Shown piece after piece: positions 59,261-64,000 of a stretch of 64,000 nucleotides of DNA; position 1 is the stretch's first letter; each line of letters starts with the position of its first letter. The notes below the pieces were generated by a model. The model saw only the letters and a program-made list of their open reading frames with translations, was not told the origin of the DNA and searched no databases. Both the position numbers and the translations under genes were made by a program. The DNA comes from E44-bin88 sp050123275 (GTDB lineage: Bacteria; Chloroflexota; Dehalococcoidia; Dehalococcoidales; BS750m-G39), in assembly GCA_050123275.1 (NCBI GenBank), contig JASFHK010000004.1:54122-118121 (forward strand), given 5' to 3'.

Positions 59261-60686
59261 CGATAGGATTTTCGTCGAAAACGGCGAGACGGAGCACCGC
59301 ACCGAAGCCGCCGCTTTTCGTATGTGGCTGCGGGTTTTCGTCACCGTGAGGTGGATTACGGTGGTGGGGATTCTGGCGGCTACCCTCATCGCCTCGCTGG
59401 TCTTCGACATCGAGTTCCCCGCCTACGTCGCCTACGCCGTCTGCGCCTTCGTCGCCCTGTGCAACCTGCTGCTCCTCTTCCAGTCGCGCAGCCTGGGCAA
59501 GGTGCCCACCCGCCTCTCCATACACCGGGCGAGAATCTACGGCACCATCCACCTGCTGCTCGATCTGGCCGCTTTCGCCGTGCTCATTCACTTCACCGGC
59601 GGCATCGAGAACCCATTTATCTTCTACTTCGTGCTGCACATCATCGGCGCCAGCATCATATTGCATTACACCTCGGTCTACCTGCTGGCGACCTCGGTAA
59701 TCGTGATGATATCGTTGCTGGTGGGGCTGGAGTACGCCGGGGTGATTCCCCACGTCAACCTGGTCGGCTTTGCCGACCCCGGCCTCTACCGGGAGGGCGC
59801 CTACGTGCTGGCGATGATGGTGGTTTTGGGCAGCGCCCTTTTCGCCGCCACCTATATGGCGACATCGGTGGTCGGCGAGCTGAGGAAGCGCCAGCGCGAG
59901 GTGATGCAGCTGAGCCAGCGACTGCTGGGCAAGCGGACACGGGAGCTGGAGCAGGCTTCCCAGGAGATAGCCAAGATGGAAGAGGCGCGCAACCGCTTCC
60001 TCCATTTCCTGGGGGTGACCGTTCACGACCTGAAGGCGCCGCTGACGGCTATCCAGAGCTATTTCTGGGTAATGCTGGGCGGCTTCGCCGGCCCGCTCAC
60101 CGAGAAGCAAAAGGGGATGCTGGAAAGGAGCAGCCAGCGTATCAAGGAGCTGCTCACCCTGGTCAGCGACCTGCTCGATATACCGCGCATCGAGACGGGG
60201 CAGATTATCCAGGAGATGAAGGACATCTCTTTGAAGAAACTGATTGAGACCTCGGTGGCCGACCTGCACGACCTGGCCGAGCAGAGGCAGGTGAAACTGA
60301 AGGTGGAAATGCCCCGAACCCTGCCCCGTATTCGCGGCTCGGCGCCCCGGTTGCAGCAGGTATTGACCAACCTGCTCAATAACGCTATCAACTACACGCC
60401 CGAGGGCGAGGTAACGGTGAAGGTGACCCGTGATGACGGGGAGATAAAGATAGAGATTATGGACACCGGCATCGGCATTCCCGCCGGGGACCTGGAGCAT
60501 ATCTTCGAGGACTTCTTCCGGGCCAGCAACGTGGAGATAAAGGGGACGGGGCTGGGCCTGTCCATAGCTAAGAGGATAGTGGAGACGCACGGGGGCAGGA
60601 TATGGGCGGAAAGCCCCTGCCCGGAGACGGGCTGCGGGAGCAAGTTCGTGTTTATCCTGCCCGGGAAGCGAAGCAAACGGAGGTGA
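59253..60686 (+). CDS. Membrane-bound sensor histidine kinase
   Basis: A 477-residue kinase. About six hydrophobic segments (residues 35-205) form the membrane part without a recognised sensor domain; a coiled coil (205-245) follows. The HisKA domain has His258 in VHDLKAPLTAIQ, and the ATPase domain contains NAINYTPEGEV, DTGIGIPAGDLEHIFEDFF and GTGLGLSIAKRIVETHGGRI. It is placed between metV and metF, and two receiver proteins follow metF, so these are its likely partners. The signal is unknown. Confidence 0.93.
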   Translation: MTDDRIFVENGETEHRTEAAAFRMWLRVFVTVRWITVVGILAATLIASLVFDIEFPAYVAYAVCAFVALCNLLLLFQSRSLGKVPTRLSIHRARIYGTIHLLLDLAAFAVLIHFTGGIENPFIFYFVLHIIGASIILHYTSVYLLATSVIVMISLLVGLEYAGVIPHVNLVGFADPGLYREGAYVLAMMVVLGSALFAATYMATSVVGELRKRQREVMQLSQRLLGKRTRELEQASQEIAKMEEARNRFLHFLGVTVHDLKAPLTAIQSYFWVMLGGFAGPLTEKQKGMLERSSQRIKELLTLVSDLLDIPRIETGQIIQEMKDISLKKLIETSVADLHDLAEQRQVKLKVEMPRTLPRIRGSAPRLQQVLTNLLNNAINYTPEGEVTVKVTRDDGEIKIEIMDTGIGIPAGDLEHIFEDFFRASNVEIKGTGLGLSIAKRIVETHGGRIWAESPCPETGCGSKFVFILPGKRSKRR

Positions 60687-60690
60687 GGCG

Positions 60691-61608
60691 ATGAAAGGCG
60701 GAACCAATCTGGAAAAGGTCCTGGCCAGCGGCATGTTCGCCGTCACGGCCGAGGCGGGCCCGCCCAAGGGGACGAGTGCGGCTGTCATGCAGCGCAAGGC
60801 CGAAACCCTGCGTAACTGCTGCGACGCCGCCAACGTCACCGACAACCAGACGGCTATCGTGCGCATGTCGAGCCTGGCCGGCTGCGTGCTGATGAAGCAG
60901 CAGGGCCTCGACCCGGTGATGCAGATTGTCTGCCGCGACCGCAACCGCATCGCCATCCAGAGCGACGTGCTGGGGGCGGTGGCTCTGGGCGTCGGTAATA
61001 TACTCTGCCTCTCCGGCGACCACCAGATGTTCGGCAACCACCCCACCGCCAAAAACGTCTTCGACATCGACTCCATACAGCTCATCGCGGCGCTGAAGAC
61101 CATGCGCGACGAGAAAAAGTTCCTCTGCGGCGAGGACATATCGGGCGAGGTGCCCCTCTTTATCGGGGCGGCGGCCAATCCCTACGCCGACCCCTTCGAG
61201 TTCCGCGTCGCCCGTCTGGCCAAAAAGGTGAAGGCAGGCGCCGAGTTCATCCAGACCCAGGCGGTCTATGACCTGGACAAGTTCGCTAAATGGATGGAGA
61301 TGGCCGTCGATAAAGGGCTGGACGAGAAGACGCACATACTGGCCGGGGTGATACCCATCAAGTCGGCGGGTATGGCGCGTTACATGCGGGACTACGTCTC
61401 CGGGGTGACCGTGCCCGATGCGGTGGTGAAGCGGATGGAGCAGGCAGAGGACGCCAAGACGGAAGGTAAAAAGATAGCCGTGGAGATTATCGAGCGGCTC
61501 AAGGAAATACCGGGCATCCACGGCGTTCACATCATGGCGGTGGGCTGGGAGGACATCGTTCCCGAGATAGTAAAACAGGCTGGATTATTGCCTAGACCTG
61601 TATTATAA
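60691..61608 (+). CDS. metF: Methylene-THF reductase, MetF type (second copy)
   Basis: A 305-residue paralogue of the metF at 48424. Shared sites are FAVTAEAGPPKGTSAAVMQ, DAANVTDNQTAIV, MQIVCRDRNRIAIQSDVLG, LCLSGDHQMFGNHP, AEFIQTQAVYDLDKF and LAGVIPIKSAGMARYM. It differs in the donor-facing loops, and its association with metV and a diaphorase suggests a multi-subunit reductase. GGAGGTGAGGCG precedes the ATG. Confidence 0.92.
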   Translation: MKGGTNLEKVLASGMFAVTAEAGPPKGTSAAVMQRKAETLRNCCDAANVTDNQTAIVRMSSLAGCVLMKQQGLDPVMQIVCRDRNRIAIQSDVLGAVALGVGNILCLSGDHQMFGNHPTAKNVFDIDSIQLIAALKTMRDEKKFLCGEDISGEVPLFIGAAANPYADPFEFRVARLAKKVKAGAEFIQTQAVYDLDKFAKWMEMAVDKGLDEKTHILAGVIPIKSAGMARYMRDYVSGVTVPDAVVKRMEQAEDAKTEGKKIAVEIIERLKEIPGIHGVHIMAVGWEDIVPEIVKQAGLLPRPVL

Positions 61609-61622
61609 TGGCAAGGAGGATT

Positions 61623-62024
61623 ATGGCTAAAAAGATATTGGTAGTTGACGACGACCCCGATATCCTGGACGCGGTGACCATGATTCTGGAGTCACAGGAC
61701 TACAAGGTAGTGACCGCCCACGACGGCATCGAAGCCCTGGCCAACCTCAAGGCGGAAAAACCCGACCTGATGGTCCTGGATTTGCTCATGCCCAAGATGG
61801 ACGGCTGGGCGGTCTGTAAGGAGTTGCAGGACCCCAGGTGGTCGAAGTACCGCGACGTGCCCATCCTGATACTGACCTCGGTGAGGGAAGAGGCCAGCCG
61901 CCGCCGTTACGAGCTGGAAACCGGGCTGGAGCTGGACGTAGACGACTACGTGGAAAAGCCATTCAGCCCCGACATACTGCTGGAGAGGGTAGGGAGGCTC
62001 ATTAAAAAGAAAGGCAAGTCCTGA
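61623..62024 (+). CDS. Single-domain response regulator
   Basis: Start chosen at the ATG at 61623, preceded by AAGGAGG; 133 residues. A lone receiver: ILVVDDDPDILDAVTMILES, phospho-acceptor Asp in LMVLDLLMPKMDGW, Thr/Ser in LILTSVREE and Lys in YVEKPFSPDIL. No output domain. Likely partner of the kinase at 59253. Confidence 0.92.
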   Translation: MAKKILVVDDDPDILDAVTMILESQDYKVVTAHDGIEALANLKAEKPDLMVLDLLMPKMDGWAVCKELQDPRWSKYRDVPILILTSVREEASRRRYELETGLELDVDDYVEKPFSPDILLERVGRLIKKKGKS

Positions 62025-62038
62025 AGGGGGTGACCGCT

Positions 62039-62437
62039 ATGGCAAAGAGAGCTAAAATCCTCCTCGTTGACGATGACAAAGACTTCATCGAGTCAACCAA
62101 GACCGTCCTGGAGAGCAAGCCTTACCAGATAATCGTCGCCTCTAACGGGGATGAGGGGCTGCGCAAAGCCAGGGAGGAAAAGCCCGACCTGATTCTCCTC
62201 GACGTGATAATGCCGGTCAAGGACGGCTTTACCGCCGCCGAACAGCTTAAACAAGACCCCCGGCTCAGCAAGATACCCACCCTGATGCTGACCGCCTTCG
62301 CCGTCAAGGGCAGGGAGACCTCGATACCGGTCAGCCGGGGCATGGGGCTGGAGACCGAGGACTACATCGATAAGCCGGTAAGCCCCGACGAGCTGCTGGC
62401 CAGGGTAGAGAGGCACCTCAAGAAGGCGGGCTTTTAA
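62039..62437 (+). CDS. Single-domain response regulator
   Basis: Start chosen at the ATG at 62039 (GAAGGGGGTGACC upstream); 132 residues. Receiver only: ILLVDDDKDFIESTKTVLES, Asp in LILLDVIMPVKDGF, Thr in LMLTAFAVKG and Lys in YIDKPVSPDELL. Tandem to and similar in size to the preceding receiver. Confidence 0.92.
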   Translation: MAKRAKILLVDDDKDFIESTKTVLESKPYQIIVASNGDEGLRKAREEKPDLILLDVIMPVKDGFTAAEQLKQDPRLSKIPTLMLTAFAVKGRETSIPVSRGMGLETEDYIDKPVSPDELLARVERHLKKAGF

Positions 62438-62451
62438 GGAACTTTTCGCAC

Positions 62452-62527
<76 letters not shown>

Positions 62528-62746
62528 TACCCCCGGATTTTCGTCATTTCACGCCTGATGCTACCGCCCCAAAACCCGGTAGGGGGCTTTACATAATATT
62601 TTGGTGATTTCCGGTTAGCTTTGGTTAGTTATTGTCAAGTCAGGCACAAGCCTCAAGCGTGGCGGTTTTTGCGAAATAACTATACATAATGTTAAAAACC
62701 TCCGCAAAAATAAAGTCGAAATCAGGGGGTTGAAAGAGGGGCGGGA

Positions 62747-63283
62747 ATGTACTGGGTAATCTTTGCCATCGGGGCGGCTTTGGGGATATTCGGGCTTATC
62801 CGGGTCTTCCGATATCTAGTGTGGATGAGGCTGGTCTGGCTTAGCGACGGCGCCCGTGAGGCTATAGATTCCGCCATCAAAGACTTCGAGGCGGGGCCGG
62901 TGGTCGTTGAGAAGAGCGGCAAGAAACGCAAGCTCGACGAAAGGGCGGTAAAGCTCCAGAAAGGTATGGAGAGACGGATGGAGCGCTTTCGAGGGGTAGC
63001 GCGCTGGCTCTGGCCGCAGCGCACCGGGTCCGTATCCAGTTGGGTCACGCTTTCGCTCGAGGCGGCCATCGCCTGTATCGATGAGAACGTCAAGAAGGCC
63101 AGCCGCAAAAAGCCGCAGCTGGCCGAGTTCCGGGATACCATGACCCGGCTCATGCTGGAGTACGAGGACCTCACCCAGCACTTGAGGGATACGGCTAACC
63201 GCGAGGTGGTCTGGGCGACGGCGTCGTTCGCCCTGGGGGCGCTGACCATCAGCCTTTATACTTTGTGGTTGCAGTTTCACTAA
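62747..63283 (+). CDS. Uncharacterised membrane protein with two terminal helices
   Basis: A 178-residue protein. A hydrophobic segment at about 2-28 (MYWVIFAIGAALGIFGLIRV) and a second at about 155-176 (TASFALGALTISLYTLWLQF) flank a soluble, strongly charged helical middle with a run of Lys/Arg (KSGKKRKLDERAVKLQKGME). I do not recognise a family. GGGGCGGGA precedes the ATG. It is not obviously linked to the preceding tRNA. Confidence 0.7.
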   Translation: MYWVIFAIGAALGIFGLIRVFRYLVWMRLVWLSDGAREAIDSAIKDFEAGPVVVEKSGKKRKLDERAVKLQKGMERRMERFRGVARWLWPQRTGSVSSWVTLSLEAAIACIDENVKKASRKKPQLAEFRDTMTRLMLEYEDLTQHLRDTANREVVWATASFALGALTISLYTLWLQFH

Positions 63284-63393
63284 AGACCCCAAAAGGGCGA
63301 TAGCGAGTATCAAACCACGGGAAATGAAACAACGACCGGATTCTCGTGGCTCTCAGGGCTTCAAAAAGACAGTGGGGGCGCTAAAGAGGGAAA

Positions 63394-63780
63394 CTAGTCC
63401 ACCAGCAGGATGACGTTGCCGGAGTAGCCCCAGCATTTACCTATCAGGCTTACCTGTTGGCCCACAGAGAGGCTGTTCACCAGCGACGCGTACTTGCTGG
63501 TGAAGCTGCACTGGACCCCCTGGGTCTCGGACAGGTCGCCGACTTCCATGATGATGTACGGCTGGCCGGACGAGGTCGTGCCTTTCGATTTGACTACGCC
63601 GGTGACACTAATCTTGGCATCCTTGTACAGCACGTCGGCGGCGGTGGCATCCTGCTGATAATCGTAAAAAAGCCTCTCGGCGGTAACGGCGTATTTGGTG
63701 CGGGAGCCGAAGCAACCCGCCGAGAATAATGTTGCCAGAACCATGAGCACTACTAACGAGACCAGTAATATCTTTTTCAA
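63394..63780 (-). CDS. Lipoprotein with OB-fold (tRNA_anti-like) domain
   Basis: A 128-residue lipoprotein: MKKILLVSLVVLMVLATLFS then AGC gives a signal peptide with the lipobox Cys at 23. The mature part (KYAVTAERLFYDYQQDATAA, KISVTGVVKS, LSVGQQVSLIGKCWGY, NVILLVD) has the pattern of tRNA_anti-like OB-fold domains found in exported proteins. Function unknown. Confidence 0.8.
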   Translation of the reverse strand: MKKILLVSLVVLMVLATLFSAGCFGSRTKYAVTAERLFYDYQQDATAADVLYKDAKISVTGVVKSKGTTSSGQPYIIMEVGDLSETQGVQCSFTSKYASLVNSLSVGQQVSLIGKCWGYSGNVILLVD

Positions 63781-64000
63781 GTTAAACTCCTATGCGCTGG
63801 GAGCATTGTAACATTTCCACCGGGGGTGTCAAGTTAAACGGGAAATTAGCTATAACGGCAGGGGCGCCGAAGAGGGAAGCGGTCTTGGCTCTTTCTGAAT
63901 ACGAAGTTCACATAACATATATAGTGCGCCCCAGAATTATGCAGAAAGGGATATGGGGGTGGAATGGGCTTGCTTAAAGGCTGTGTCTCACGATATCTAT
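63781..64000. other. Non-coding stretch at the right edge, possible 5' end of a gene
   Basis: No supported gene in 63781-63960. An ATG at 63964 opens a frame (MGLLKGCVSRYL) that runs off the window; too short to identify. Confidence 0.35.

Noticed and set aside
62642..62700. Possible sigma-54 site near TGGCGGTTTTTGCG
   Set aside because: Only 8 bases separate GG and GC; 10 are required.
63792..63977. 61-codon plus-strand frame at the right edge
   Set aside because: No ribosome-binding site, no family pattern, and it begins opposite the lipoprotein promoter region.

Overview
The window looks like a chromosomal segment of a strictly anaerobic, GC-rich Chloroflexota bacterium, most likely an uncultured Dehalococcoidia-type acetogen or homoacetogen. 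The evidence is gene content: a bacterial-type Wood-Ljungdahl locus with six-residue-offset conservation to Moorella acetyl-CoA synthase, soluble Hdr and NuoEF-type electron-transfer modules, THI4-type thiazole synthase, ThiD2-ThiE, PdxST and a translin-family protein. The assignment to a class is inference; no 16S rRNA is present.

Region 1 (1-10.9 kb): the 3' part of an ADP-forming acyl-CoA synthetase, an MFS transporter, two tRNA-Ser genes, an AT-richer restriction-modification block on the minus strand (C5 cytosine methyltransferase, DUF4928 protein, Vsr nuclease), a secreted lipase-like hydrolase, a site-2-protease homologue that has lost its HExxH motif, a GreA-like factor with an extra N-terminal domain, and a TPP-riboswitch-controlled thiC-thi4 operon.

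Region 2 (10.9-21.2 kb): mostly housekeeping genes on the plus strand: rsmG, a frameshifted lamin-tail lipoprotein, pdxS-pdxT, an R3H/AAA ATPase, tmk, an alpha/beta hydrolase, mnmA, rnhB, an FMN-barrel protein, yraN, thiD2-thiE and a translin-family gene. rsmG and pdxS appear to have leaderless transcripts.

Region 3 (21.2-27.8 kb, minus strand): a compact signalling block. It encodes a short sigma-54 factor (rpoN), an iron-hydrogenase-like sensor histidine kinase, an NtrC-type activator and two response regulators carrying a recurring cysteine-rich module. A clear -24/-12 sigma-54 promoter lies in front of one of these regulators, so the circuit appears to regulate itself.

Region 4 (27.8-36.1 kb, plus strand): hdrA (with a GltD-type flavoprotein inserted in it), hdrC and hdrB, then a small membrane protein, glyS, a tautomerase and an SbcD/Mre11-type nuclease.

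Region 5 (36.2-62.4 kb, plus strand): one long Wood-Ljungdahl locus: cooC-like, fhs, second cooC-like, folD, an unknown 72-residue protein, acsD, acsA/cooS, acsB, acsC, acsE, metF, a DUF3786 protein, nuoE-like, nuoF-gltD fusion, formate dehydrogenase, then a second diaphorase set (2Fe-2S/4Fe-4S protein, nuoE, nuoF), metV, a membrane histidine kinase, a second metF and two stand-alone receiver proteins. Together these supply CO2 reduction to formate, the methyl branch, the carbonyl branch and the electron-handling enzymes. The last sub-block (diaphorase trimer plus metV plus metF) looks like an NADH-linked methylene-tetrahydrofolate reductase complex of an arrangement I do not recognise.

Region 6 (62.4-64 kb): a CAT-anticodon tRNA, an unknown small membrane protein, an OB-fold lipoprotein and the window edge. 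No CRISPR array, insertion sequence, rRNA or prophage was seen.
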